From: Chara braunii
Lineage: Eukaryota; Streptophyta; Charophyceae; Charales; Characeae
DNA: 24,206 nt
Reading direction: 5' to 3'
NCBI GenBank assembly: GCA_003427395.1
Contig: BFEA01000253.1
Location: 1,966,905 to 1,991,110 of the forward strand
The notes below the pieces were generated by a model. It was not told where the DNA came from. It was given only the letters and a program-made list of their open reading frames with translations, and did no database searches. Positions 1-9,560 of this stretch are shown here, one piece after another. The position numbers were made by a program, and so were the translations under genes. Numbering within the stretch: the stretch's first letter is position 1; the number at the start of each line of letters is the position of its first letter.

Positions 1-219
1 TCTTTCTCTCCTTCCTTTTTTTCTCTCCACTCTTCTTCTTGTCTTCTCTGCTTTTCCTTTTTCCTCTTCTTTTTCTTCTTTTTTCTTCCTTCTTTTTTCT
101 GTCCTTTCTGCTTTTCTTCTCCTTTTTGTCGTTTCGTTTCCCCTTTTTCCTCTTTTTTTCTCTTTTTTCCTCTTGTTTTCTTCTGTTTTTTCTCCTCTTT
201 TTTACGCTTCCTGTTTTCT
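1..219. repeat. Pyrimidine-rich low-complexity tract
   Basis: Almost pure C/T with short T runs and scattered G. Open frames here give only Phe/Leu/Ser-rich peptides and are composition artefacts. It is an imperfect polypyrimidine stretch cut by the window start, so its full length is unknown. Confidence 0.8.
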
Positions 220-640
220 GAAGAACTTCGGACGGAAGCCAAGAAGGCCTAAAAACGACAAAACAACAAGCAGCCAAGTGGGAACCAAACACTTGAAGAC
301 AATGCTCGCGCAAAGGAAATGGAAAGACGCACGAACCACGCATACGGATTTTCGATGAATGAATAAAACCAAGTAACTACTAATGATACGAACATTTGAG
401 ATTGCCGAAAGAATACTTCAGTTCAAATCCCCTAGTTGCTTCTGGAAGAAAGCCGCGCCAAGTGGGTCGTGACCCAGAAAGCGCGCGAAACAAACTTTGA
501 ATTTCTCACCTCGGGAAATAACGAGACAGGGGGCGAACCTCGCACAAATAAAAAGAAGGAACAATAGGGGTAAGAATCAACAAAGCAAGCGGACGTACCA
601 GTGAGAGCAGTGCGGTGCGCAAGTTTGCAGGAAGCTACAT
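220..640. other. No recognisable feature
   Basis: Mixed-composition sequence after the pyrimidine tract. I see no coding signal, no RNA gene and no repeat shared with the rest of the window. The open frames crossing it lack protein-like composition. Confidence 0.5.
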
Positions 641-742
641 ATGGAAGGAGCAAGCCGGAGCAGCCCAGTTTTCGCCGCGATGGATGTTGAAATCGACCTC
701 GACCAACTAAAGGAGCAAGGGGACAACGAGGAAGTGGTATAA
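641..742 (+). CDS. Small acidic ORF, 33 aa, doubtful
   Basis: ATG to TAA, 33 codons. The peptide is Ser-rich at the start and acidic and amphipathic after residue 14, ending in a Glu-Glu-Val-Val tail. Composition is more protein-like than that of the surrounding frames, and it lies about 95 bp upstream of two other small frames on the same strand. It could be a short exon, an upstream ORF or chance. No family is recognised. Confidence 0.2.
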   Translation: MEGASRSSPVFAAMDVEIDLDQLKEQGDNEEVV

Positions 743-836
743 TGTTTTTCCTCCTCTTCTTCCTCGATCGCAGCACGGACTAGCAGCTAGCATCGCACGT
801 CGCAGCAGGACACGTAGCAAGACGAAAAATCTAGCA

Positions 837-1127
837 ATGAATACTTGTATCGCCGCAGCCTCCACGCAAGCACCACTATCACTACTCATTTGCTTCGATC
901 TCGTTGCAGTCTTTCTACTAGCACTTATCCCGGATATTGTCATAGCGGCCGCAACAGTGTGGCTTAGCAAGGAAGAATCTATCTGGCTGCAGCCGGCCAG
1001 AGTTTCATGCGGGATCACGACATTCGCAATCCTCTTCGCTGCACTTACGCTCTCGCTCGCGCTCGGCTGCATTGCCGTCGGAACTGGGATAGCAGTAGCA
1101 GCAATAGAAGTAGCACTAGGAGTATGA
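837..1127 (+). CDS. Hydrophobic 96-aa ORF, possible membrane protein
   Basis: Not recognised. The product is strongly hydrophobic, with three candidate membrane segments (roughly residues 12-40, 57-75 and 75-93) rich in Ala, Leu, Ile and Val. A charged stretch with Lys-Glu-Glu near residues 45-47 separates the first from the others. The stop codon TGA lies inside ATGA, so the next frame starts 4 bases before this one ends. That arrangement allows reinitiation but is unusual for nuclear eukaryotic genes. Frames on the opposite strand are also open here, so chance or a repeat fragment is possible. Confidence 0.25.
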   Translation: MNTCIAAASTQAPLSLLICFDLVAVFLLALIPDIVIAAATVWLSKEESIWLQPARVSCGITTFAILFAALTLSLALGCIAVGTGIAVAAIEVALGV

Positions 1128-1315
1128 AGGAGGATGACAAGCGGGGAACGATGGAGTGGACGACCTGTAACTTTCTCGCCTTCCTAGCTTTTTTGGCACT
1201 ATTGGCGTTGCTTCTATTCATACGTGGCACTGTCGATCCCCCCACTCACCACTCCCCCACCTATCTCCCCATGTTCTCCCGCACCTGCAGTCCCCCAGTC
1301 GTCAGCCTCCCATGA
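1124..1315 (+). CDS. 63-aa ORF with one candidate transmembrane helix
   Basis: Starts at the ATG that overlaps the stop of the preceding frame. The same frame is open further upstream, but this is the first start after the hydrophobic ORF. The N-terminus is charged (Lys-Glu-Asp-Asp-Lys-Arg), followed by a Phe/Leu/Ala segment at about residues 17-33 that could span a membrane, then a Pro/Ser/Thr-rich tail. The tail lies in a C-rich stretch and may be a composition artefact. No family is recognised. Confidence 0.22.
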   Translation: MKEDDKRGTMEWTTCNFLAFLAFLALLALLLFIRGTVDPPTHHSPTYLPMFSRTCSPPVVSLP

Positions 1316-1860
1316 CCCCTCATCCCCTCCTCTTCACCCCTTCCCTCTCTTCTCTCTCCATCTCGCCTCTCCTTCCAAGGACCATGGAAGATGTTTCCTC
1401 TGACGACGCTCCGTGTGGCCGGAGCAGAAAAGCGCTTTAAGGATAGCCACTTCCTTCACGCGGATCAGTTAGTTGAATCCAACGTGGCCTCAGGTGTCGA
1501 AATGGAGTATCTGGAGGTGTATGGCCCGATACGGGATAAATATTTTCTCCCCCCTCTCTTTCCGCTTTCTAAACACCCCCCTCTTCCCCCTCTCTCCCTT
1601 TCAAAACAGTCCCTCTCTCATCTTAGCGGGTGGCGACAATCGTGGTGACTTCTGTACTGGAGCGGATCGATCTATGGAGAATAAAGAAAGTGACGAGAAT
1701 CATTGCTTTGGAAGAATGGAGTCGCGTGTTGCAATGAATGTTCAAATTGATTTTGTTTTTGGTAAACCATCATTTGAAGTCCCGCATGGATGTCTTTGGT
1801 ACTTTTTTTCGTGTATTTTCCTACGTTTCAATGCCAATCCCTCCTGAAATTATCTGCGCA
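1316..1860. other. C/T-rich intergenic sequence, no gene supported
   Basis: Two pyrimidine-rich patches (about 1310-1380 and 1550-1620) surround an unremarkable stretch. Open frames here read through the pyrimidine patches and show no protein-like pattern. Confidence 0.45.
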
Positions 1861-3480
1861 TCGGGATACGTAAATTTCTGAGCGATTTATATCGCTCGTA
1901 GTTAACGCACCCTGATCAACAGATAATCCCAAATAAAGGAATGATAGCTCAATAGTGCATAATCAGTTCTCAATTTTACGTAATGTCTCTTTACGGGAAG
2001 TCTTGTCCTAATATGATCATCAGTGAATGTGTCTGAGTGCTGATTTTATGAGTATTTGGACCTATATAGTCTGGAATAATCAACGAACCAGAGTACATAA
2101 ATGACCAGTGATATGCATCACTAGTATTTACGCACCCTAATCCGCTGATAATCCCAAACTTAGAATGATGTATCCTTGGAATACGTAGGCGGTCGCCTTG
2201 AATATTTTACTTCCAGTAGAGTTAGCCTTCAATAAAAACAATGTCCGGATCTCGCATGAGCATGTTATATATGGCTACTAATGATGATGTAACTGTACAG
2301 ATCGATACCTCTGCCGTTTTGAGGAATAATCAACGAACCAAGATGCGGAAATAACTAAGCGATTTGCATCACTCGCTGTTTTCGCACCGCGATCGGCTGG
2401 TGAAACCTGAATCGAAAAAATTATGTAATCGGTAGAAATCGAAAAAATGCATAATCAACCATGTTGTTTGTTCGCTTCAGTTTCTCGCTTTCATTCCTAG
2501 AAAAATCATGTGAGGAAGTAATCCTTCGAAACCTCTTCGACCCTTGGATTATTAATAAATATGCTATGGATCACTGACCGTACCTCTGACTCATGAGAAT
2601 AATCAGCAGGTGATTACCATCAGTAATATTTACGTAAGCCCGATTGTGAACCAGGGTGTATAGGTTACTGGTGATTTGCATCGCTCATAACGGCGCACCC
2701 CGGACAACCAATAATCCCGAAATTAAGAGTATTAGAGCAATAAGATGCATGATCAGCCATTACGTGATTTCTTAGAAACCGAGTCTGTCCTGATGTTGTC
2801 CTCAATAAATTCATTCGAATTCTCGCAGAAATTTATCCGGTTACTCAAACATCTTCGTCGTTGAATGAACCTTCTGGAGTTATCCGCGAACCGGGACGTG
2901 TAAATCACCAGTGATTTGCAGCACTCGTATTTACACACCCCGATCGGTTGATGATCCCGGACCAAGAACGATGCATCATTAGAATGCATGGTCATTCGAC
3001 ATGAATTTTCGCTTTCGCACAGAAGCTCTCTTGAGTAAGCCACTATGTTATGATTAATAACCGCTAGGAGTATAACCATTACCGCTCGCACAGGCACCTC
3101 TGCCTTTTGAGGAATAATCAACGCATTGGATACGTAAAAAACTAATGATTTGCAACACTAGTCTTTACGGGCCCCGATCGATGGGTAAAACCGCAGGCAA
3201 AAGAAATTCAATAGAGATACGTAAAAAGGCATAGGAATACATAATCAGCTTAGCTTCGGTTTCTTGCTCCCACTTATGGAATAGGAAACAATAAGAAAAT
3301 AACGTAAATACCCGAAGCATGCTTAATACACTCTAGCTGCTGTTGACAGCGCAACCATTAACCCTTATTGCGCGCACTCAAAAGAATAAGAAGGAATCTA
3401 ACCACCAGGGAATATGTAAACCAGCGGTAAATCGGCAGACTATTGATGATTCTAAGGAGAAAAGGTTGTGTAACGACCTC
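1861..3480. repeat. Diverged satellite-like tandem repeat, about 225-310 bp unit
   Basis: Six to seven degenerate copies. Two blocks recur. The first resembles CCTCTGCCGTTTTGAGG followed by AATAATCAACG (about 2060, 2310, 2585, 2870 and 3092). The second is a short inverted repeat, AGYGAT-TTGC-ATCRCT, followed by a TTTACGCACCCYGATC-like stretch. Core positions are near 1884, 2110, 2361, 2673, 2913 and 3147, giving spacings of 226, 251, 312, 240 and 234 bp, with a very degenerate copy near 3420. The array has no coding potential and is AT-richer than its neighbours. It looks like an ageing satellite. Confidence 0.7.
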
Positions 3481-4055
3481 GGGTCAGTAACACTAATATG
3501 CACACAATAATGATAAAATTACAACGGAAATCAATCCTTGCGCCTATCATCTGTCTTATGGCAAGTTGGTCATACCCTGGACCCGAAAATCGCTTTCCAA
3601 AAATACAAGCGCATAACGACACGCATTAAGGGAAACATCTGACGATCAAGATGCAAGGGTAACAGTCGGCTATGGATAACCATATAAAAGTAATCTCATC
3701 AGAATTGCAGTCATAATCTATATTTAATGATCTGATAATTATAAAAGAAACAGAGTGCAAAACTCAGAATTGTATGATCATCCGTTAAACGAGAAAGTAC
3801 TTCAGGCGCCCCCCCGCCGCGAATCCTAAGGGTCGAATGGTCACGTGCTAAGAGGTATATACCTCTGCGGCTGAACAACAAGTCTGCAAGTATCATCCTA
3901 TAAGGATCACTGGAAACATGTTTTGTCAAGTTGCCTATTTACGCTGCTCATGCCCTAATGGTTAAATCACCCGAGATCTGCCAACGAAGTATGTTGGAGC
4001 CCATATGGTATGTGGTACGTATTATCGAGTGCCTTGGCACACAATACAAAACATG

Positions 4056-4056
<1 letters not shown>
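3481..4056. other. Non-coding stretch with two TATA-centred palindromes
   Basis: No gene seen. It contains the perfect 16-bp palindrome AGAGGTATATACCTCT at 3851-3866. Twenty-eight bases further on is ATCCTATAAGGAT at 3895-3907, within a 16-bp string that recurs exactly at 12604. Confidence 0.5.

Positions 4057-4112
<56 letters not shown>
4057..4112. repeat. (CT)n microsatellite
   Basis: About 28 uninterrupted CT units. Ser-Leu and Arg-Glu repeat frames crossing it on both strands are artefacts. Confidence 0.98.
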
Positions 4113-4115
<3 letters not shown>

Positions 4116-4196
4116 GTTGTGAATAGTAAACATGACAACAAACATGAGTGCATGCACATACACTGTCAACTTGAAGCCCTATTCACCTTGCAAATA

Positions 4197-4391
4197 CGCC
4201 CAAGGGGAGAAGGGGGAGAAAGGAAGGAAATTGAGAACAGCGAAGGAGAAGAAGAGGGGGGTGGGAGAAGAGAGGTGAAAAATAGAAAATACGAAGTAAA
4301 AGCAGAAGGATGAAGAGGATGAAGAGGAAGATAGAAGCGGAATGCAGAGAAGTGAGGTAGGGGGCAAAGGTGAAATGGGAAGTCAAAAAAA
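4197..4391. repeat. GA-rich low-complexity tract
   Basis: Purine-rich sequence of mixed GGA, GAA and AGG words, without a fixed period. Overlapping minus-strand frames rich in Ser, Phe and Leu follow from this composition. Confidence 0.75.
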
Positions 4392-5034
4392 AGAGCACGC
4401 GAATGACATAGTCTATCTTGGAAGCCCAGGCGATCAGTCGGGGATGCTTGAAGCACCAGTACACGACTACCTAGGTCGTGGGCCCGACACTTCGAATTCC
4501 GGAGGCACAAAACGAAAAAGCGACCGCTGATCCAATGTATCGACGACACGCCCAGCGTTTGACTTTTCGGCCTCGGTTTCTTGTGGCGACAACTTTCGGG
4601 TTGCAAGGATGGGGCCGTGTACTAGCGGTTTAAGAAAAACATGATGAACATTGTGACTGCAAGAACGATCAACTCGCCCGGCAACATTCAGCTAGTGCCT
4701 CGAACGACAATCGAAAACCGGTCGCCTTCAAGGGCTATCGACAAGGATCAAGATGACAAAGACTGTGTTCTAACTTCCAACCCAATATTTGTAGTTCAAC
4801 CAGGAGAAAAGACAGACCTCCTGCGAAAACAAACATTTTATCGCGTACACGGCATCTGCACGCAGAGAAACCATGAACGAATCCAAGACAACATATAGTA
4901 CCCTAAGCTATGTGTTTGTGAACAAGTTGGAGCGCACTTAGCCATAAAGTGACATAATTGCGTAAAGTGAAGAGGCTTCCTTTGTCCCTGTTCCCTGCTT
5001 CATGCATGTATCAGATTATCTTATGTTCATGCAA
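4392..5034. other. No supported gene; 85-aa open frame noted
   Basis: A plus-strand frame at 4641-4898 gives an 85-residue hydrophilic peptide with balanced composition (rich in Asn, Asp, Arg and Thr). It has no recognisable domain and no supporting neighbour, so I do not call it a gene. Nothing else is seen in this stretch. Confidence 0.35.
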
Positions 5035-5176
5035 GGGACGCTGGACCCATTTTCCAATAGGTGCACCTCCTCACCAATAGATTGGAGTTACCCGGAGGAT
5101 AGACAGGAATGTATGCACTCATCATCATTCCTATTTGACCCTGGGAATGTTGTTAAAAAAATAAAATAAAATAAAA
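5035..5176 (+). mobile_element. Retroposon tail, LINE-related 3' module
   Basis: Begins with GGGACGCTGGACCC, the opening block shared with copies at 16046, 18437, 21587 (minus), 23098 (minus) and 23676. A diverged 'TCACCAATAGAT' block follows, then a hairpin (GGAATG..CATTCC), and finally an A-rich tail of AAAATA units. The first hairpin is partly broken here (GCTGGA against TCCAAT). The second keeps its pairing with bases that differ from the sister copies. No target duplication was found. Confidence 0.7.
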
Positions 5177-5757
5177 GAAGATGGGAGGACAAGACAGCAA
5201 GGACATATAGAGAGGACGAGCAACATCGCAAGGGAAGAGAGAAGAAAGAAGGGAGAAAAGTGAATGAGAGGGAGCGAAAGAAAGGGAGAGGGAGAGGGAG
5301 AGGGAGAGGGAGAAGTGCGAGAGCGAGCGGGGGGAGAGAGAGAAAGAGAGAGCTGGTGCCTTCACAAGAACATGATATCTAATATTATCTATCATTAGGG
5401 TCAGAAGGAGTGGAAATGAAGTGGGGAAGATATGTAATTCCTAGAAGGAGATATGAAGTAACGCACGGAAGATAGACCGGGAGCAAGGGTGGCAAGAGAG
5501 AAAGAAAGCATAAGAGAGAAAGAAAAAGGAAAAAAAGAATGAAAAAAAAGAAAAGAAAGCAAAGGAAGGAAAGAAGGGAAGGTAAAAGGAGCGTAGAGGG
5601 TAAGGAGTGAGAAAGAGAAGGGAGGAGAGGGAAGGAGAGGGAAGGAGAGAGAAAGAAAGAGAGGACGGAGAGAGCCTGACCGAGAGAGGGAGGAGAGAGA
5701 AGATGGAAGGTCGGCAGGACGGGGAAAAACTGGGACAGGAGGGGACAATAACTAGAA
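5177..5757. repeat. Long purine-rich (GA) tract
   Basis: Nearly 600 bases, mostly A and G on this strand, including about five GGGAGA units at 5284-5312. A short mixed segment lies at about 5350-5400. Minus-strand frames rich in Ser, Leu, Phe and Pro are artefacts. Mirror-symmetric purine stretches of this kind can form triplex DNA, which is a general property and not shown here. Confidence 0.8.
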
Positions 5758-6245
5758 GGGCGAAACACTTCCCTTGTATGCAGAGGTAGCTCGGCGTCAC
5801 TGCGGAGATCAGAAATTCATCACCTTCACGTCGATCTAGAAGAACGAAAGGCCAATTGGACTATCGTAAGAGACCTACTTTCCTTAATGAGTAACTTATC
5901 TAGGGCCCCCCTTGTTTTTGACACGGGTGCTGCCACTGTGTAACCCCAAGTGCGGACAAATTTCGTCTAAGTGGAGAAAACGACAACCGAGAGAGCCCAT
6001 TTGCAGAGTCCAGTCGGAAAATCCCAATTTGGGAACTACCAAAAAACCTATGGTATACACCAACGACGGAAGTCCTATCTTTTTTTGTTTTTCCAATTTT
6101 CCATCGAAAAGTCCCATCTCATGCCGAGGTAAACCCAGTCCTGCCAACTCCCACCAAATTTCGTAGAGAAGCTAGAAATAACCATATTAAATCACTTATC
6201 GAGGTAGCATCTCATTGAAAGTTCCTATTTAGGGGTAATACCTTT
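5758..6245. other. No recognisable feature
   Basis: Mixed sequence with open frames on both strands at about 5900-6160 that mirror each other and lack recognisable motifs. No repeat relation to other parts of the window was found. Confidence 0.4.
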
Positions 6246-6672
6246 TGCAACTCACTCTAGGCTTCTTTGATGCTGCTATATTCATGGATCTGCGGCTTTT
6301 CGATGCCAGAACGGCGCTGGCCGGTGCAGGGGGGTTGTCCTGTAACCTGTTGATAGTAGGAGCGTGAGGCCTGGTAGAGAGATTTGGGGATGTCTTACGG
6401 TGGGCATTCCAAGGGAAAACCAAGGGTTGCTTGCGGGACGATGCTGGCCGGAGTTGGGGTGAGTCGTGTTGCCCTGTAACCTAGCAGGGTGGGGGCATGA
6501 AGCCTGGGAGAGCTCAACAGGGAATAAGACAGTGTTAGTGAATTTTAGAGGGTTGTGCTAGGGATTCCAGGGGTTCTGAGCATTCGAAGGACTTTTGTGG
6601 CTTTCCTTTTTTTACTTGAGTAGCCTAGCAATAATGGGTCAGCAGTTATCCGTGTTTTTCCAAAATTTTCCT
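6246..6672 (+). repeat. Direct repeat copy 1 (about 430 bp), possible LTR
   Basis: Closely matches 14379-14817 in the same orientation, from TGCAACTCAC through the shared TTATCCGTGTTTTTCC near the right end. It contains two versions of an internal unit of about 130 bp. That unit runs CCAGAACG.TGCTGGCCGG, then CCTGTAACCT, then GAGGCCTGGTAGAGAGAT (here near 6310-6400 and 6440-6520). The left boundary starts with TG. A matching CA terminus and a primer-binding site were not identified, so LTR status is inferred from the direct duplication 8.13 kb apart. Confidence 0.6.
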
Positions 6673-7110
6673 GAAAAAGATCTCAAAAGATTTGCGCGGA
6701 CTACACTGGTCCAGAGGGTGGGAATTCTGCATGGTTGGATATAACGCATTTTACTGGCGAAGGGGGCTAGCTAGTAGGATGAAATAGGGCACAACAGCGG
6801 TGGAGATTGTGGCTCCGTTGTGGTAAGTCTTGCCGGAGCGGGGTTAGGGATAGATGGATGTGTCCAGTGGAGGATCACAATCAGCGCATGAGGGAGTTGG
6901 ATGTCTTGGAACTGCAACTATGGTTGTGATAGGAGGTCCGCTCGATGTTTTGTTGACACTGTTAGATCCATAGGTTTGGCGAATGGACGAGGCCAGAACG
7001 ATGCTGGTCGGTGTTGGGGCTTGGTTGTGCTGCCCTGTAAGCCGAGTTATGCAGGGTTATGAGGCCTGGTAGAGAGATCTGGGGAGTTGTCGAGGGTGGA
7101 AGACATTCCA
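6673..7110 (+). repeat. Interior with a further copy of the 130-bp unit
   Basis: Near 6985-7095 the motif series recurs: CCAGAACGATGCTGG, then GCCCTGTAAGCC, then GAGGCCTGGTAGAGAGATCT. Several copies place a short hairpin at the CCCTG..CAGGG pair. The rest is T/G-rich sequence without an ORF. Confidence 0.5.
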
Positions 7111-8690
7111 GTGTCCATTGGCGAACTCACACATAGACGACACTGGCCGGAGCCGAGGCGGTGTCGGCGCGAATACCCTTACAAGGGTATCCGCCCTGGT
7201 TTTTGCAAATGACAAAAAAATGAGTTTGGCTTAAAGTCAAGTATACCGCGCGAGGCGCGGCTGTGTCTGCATGGTTACGATGGCCGGATGGTTGACTAGA
7301 ATAAAGAGTGTGTGGGCGCGCAGGTTTGAGGCGCGTGTGATTCCGTTTCTATCGTCGATTATGAAGCCGGCGCGGACGCCAATCGGCTCGTTTCTATTTT
7401 TATCGTTATTTTTATTTATTTTTGATTAAGTAGGAATTAAGGATAATTTCTTGCGACCAAAGCAAGCGAGCGTGCGAGGACGACGACATCGACAACGACG
7501 GCGCGACTTCGTGCGGTGAGCGGGGCGTCGTAGGATGGTGCGCGGGGCAATTATGGCACGGTATAAGCAAGCCGGCACGGGCACTGGGAGCCGCGCAGCC
7601 GGTTTGTTGGCCCAAAGCGTCGCGCCTCACTGCCTTGTATGGTACTCTGCGGGTGCTGGTCTCAGGCTTGGGCATAGCCCTATAGGTTACGACAGCGGAT
7701 TGTTACTATGGAGGTTCGGGGATCGAGGCCAGCGGGCGTCGGCGCAGCAACTGTAGCAGAGCAGCGTGGAGCAAAACCTGAGGGGTTGAGGGCCCGACGG
7801 GGCTATCCCCCTCGGTTTTGTTAGTGGGCGCGGCGGCGGGCCCGATCCACGGGGGAGGCGGGGTGTTCATAGTTGCTCCCCCTTCTTCCCGGTTTCGTGT
7901 TTTTATTTATTTATTAAATTTTTATTTTTCTTATACCTCTTGCTATCCTTGTTTTACTGTTCACCCTTCTTTCGTCCCGTTTCGGGCGCGATACCGGGGT
8001 TGATATAGGGTCGCATGGGATGGGTTGTACCCACAGGGTTGCCTAAAATGCAATTACAAACTGGGTTTGTGGCTGTGTCGAGGCTGCGCCCCGTTCGCCT
8101 TGAGACGCGGGGCCGTGATTGCTTCCCGGGCCTAGGGGCCGAGCTCAGTGGGTACACCCACGAACTGTTGAAATACCGGTCCGTGTTCGGGCCCAGATGG
8201 TGGAAAATGGTGGGTGTTGTTTGGGCAGGGAAGGGCCGCGAGGGAGTTTGGCGGGAACAGGATCACGGCCGCACCAAATCGGGTAGAAGAGAGTTGGACT
8301 TAGTTGCACGGGCGAAAGACTAATCGAACTGTCTAGTAGCTGGGTCCCTCCGAAGTTTCCTCAGGCCGGCCGGCGCTGTCGGGCAGGGCGCTGCACTAAA
8401 AGTGCCGAGCAAGGAGAGAGCAACGACAGGCGGGCGCCAGCGGGGCGACGGGCAGGAGGAAAAAGGTGGGGACGGGGTTGAACCCGGATCTGAAAGCGGG
8501 CCAGGCGCATACAAGGGCGCAGCGGGTGACGTGGGCCAAGGTAGTAAGCCGGGGTAGTGGAGTGACGGGCGCCCGATAAGTGACGTGAGGTAATAAGGGA
8601 GGTGGCTGTATCCGGACGGGAAAGTGCGCCAGATACGTGCGGGTGAGGGAGAAAGTGACAAGAGGGAGCTATGGTGGAGTAAAGAACATG
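7111..8690. other. GC-rich non-coding interior, no gene supported
   Basis: Open frames here (for example 7535-7756 and 8015-8323 plus, 8320-8727 minus) reflect high GC content and have no recognisable motifs. Visible structure includes the 7-bp hairpin ATACCCT-taca-AGGGTAT near 7174-7191. A B-box-like string on the minus strand near 8470 lacks a matching A box at normal spacing and is not called as a tRNA. Confidence 0.4.
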
Positions 8691-9255
8691 GTTCTTGCCC
8701 GATCCTTGGTGAAGTCGGGCAAACCAAGTGTCAGAATGGGGGTTTTGGGTGGAGGCGAGTACTAAGGTAAGGTTGGTTTTAGATAAAAGTTAGTAGATAG
8801 AGAGACGGGGGGAAAAATCGTGCGCGGGAGGTGGCGGGAGTTGAAGGAGAAGAAAGGCAGAAAGGAAAATCTCGCTCGTTTCCTAGTGAAAACGAGCAAG
8901 AGAAGGGGCGAATCCAAGATTTAGGGTCGGGCGAAGTCAATGGTGGAGTCAGAATGGCGAGAGAGTTAGTGGTTAGGGAGCTAGGATAGAGATGGGCTGC
9001 GTGGAAATGGTGGAAACGGGATAGGAGCGGGAAAATTTGGGACTCGCCCGATTCTTGGTGAAATCGGGTGAGGGAAGATGTGTTTTAGAGGAATCGAGGG
9101 CGGGCGAGTTCACTAGTCGATAGAATAGCGGGGGAGTTAGTAGAGTCATGAGATGGAAGGAAAAGTTGTGCTTGGGGCTATGGCGGGGGAGGCGATGGCA
9201 GAAAAGCAAAAGAACGGTTTCCCGCTCAATTCGCAATGAGATCAAGCGGGGTAAG
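8691..9255 (+). repeat. Four-copy tandem array, about 175 bp, each with a covarying stem-loop
   Basis: Stem-loops have 8-nt loops at 8705-8712, 8882-8889, 9054-9061 and 9232-9239, spaced 177, 172 and 178 bp. The loops read cttggtga, cctagtga, cttggtga and cgcaatga. Stems are about 10-11 bp: TTGCCCGATC/AGTCGGGCAA, CTCGCTCGTTT/AAACGAGCAAG, CTCGCCCGATT/AATCGGGTGAG and CCCGCTCAATT/GATCAAGCGGG. At least three pairs switch in compensatory fashion (T-A to C-G, C-G to T-A, A-T to T-A). Sequence between stem-loops is only loosely conserved (GTTAGTAGA-like and GGCGGG-like words). No coding frame spans the array. I read it as tandemly repeated structured RNA or DNA of unknown role. Confidence 0.7.
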
Positions 9256-9383
9256 ATGGGATTTTTGGGTTCTCAGGTAGGGCGAAACATGCTGTGGTGT
9301 TAGTTTTTAGTGTTAGAGGATGGCTTTTGAGTTGCTATACACGAAGACTGTGCCCGGAGGATTAGTCGACCGTTGTATAAATA

Positions 9384-9423
9384 CAGAATGAATCTACCCG
9401 CGTTCGGGAACAAATTCATTCTG
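9384..9423. other. Perfect nested hairpin
   Basis: CAGAATGAAT at 9384-9393 pairs with ATTCATTCTG at 9414-9423. The 20-nt loop holds a second hairpin, CCCG-cgtt-CGGG. It lies about 50 bp before the (GA)n tract and just after a TATAAATA-like string (9376-9383). Role unknown. Confidence 0.6.
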
Positions 9424-9473
9424 ATTTGGAGCTCCCTATTGAGGGAGGTAGAGTGAAGCCAGCCGAGCCGTGC

Positions 9474-9474
<1 letters not shown>

Positions 9475-9555
<81 letters not shown>

Positions 9556-9560
9556 AGAGA
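9475..9560. repeat. (GA)n microsatellite
   Basis: Uninterrupted GA dinucleotides to about 9552, then a short imperfect GAAGGAGAGA. Arg-Glu and Ser-Leu open frames on both strands come only from the repeat. Confidence 0.97.

Noticed and set aside
3931-4313. Ser-Leu and Arg-Glu repeat open frames over the (CT)n tract
   Set aside because: A dinucleotide repeat keeps several frames open on both strands. There is no protein-like sequence outside the repeat.
5153-5800. Long minus-strand Ser/Leu/Phe/Pro-rich frames, 80-127 aa
   Set aside because: Three frames are open at once through a purine-rich tract, so they are composition artefacts.
8440-8500. tRNA gene on minus strand suggested by a GGTTCAACCCC B-box-like string
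   Set aside because: No A box at the right spacing and no cloverleaf could be formed.
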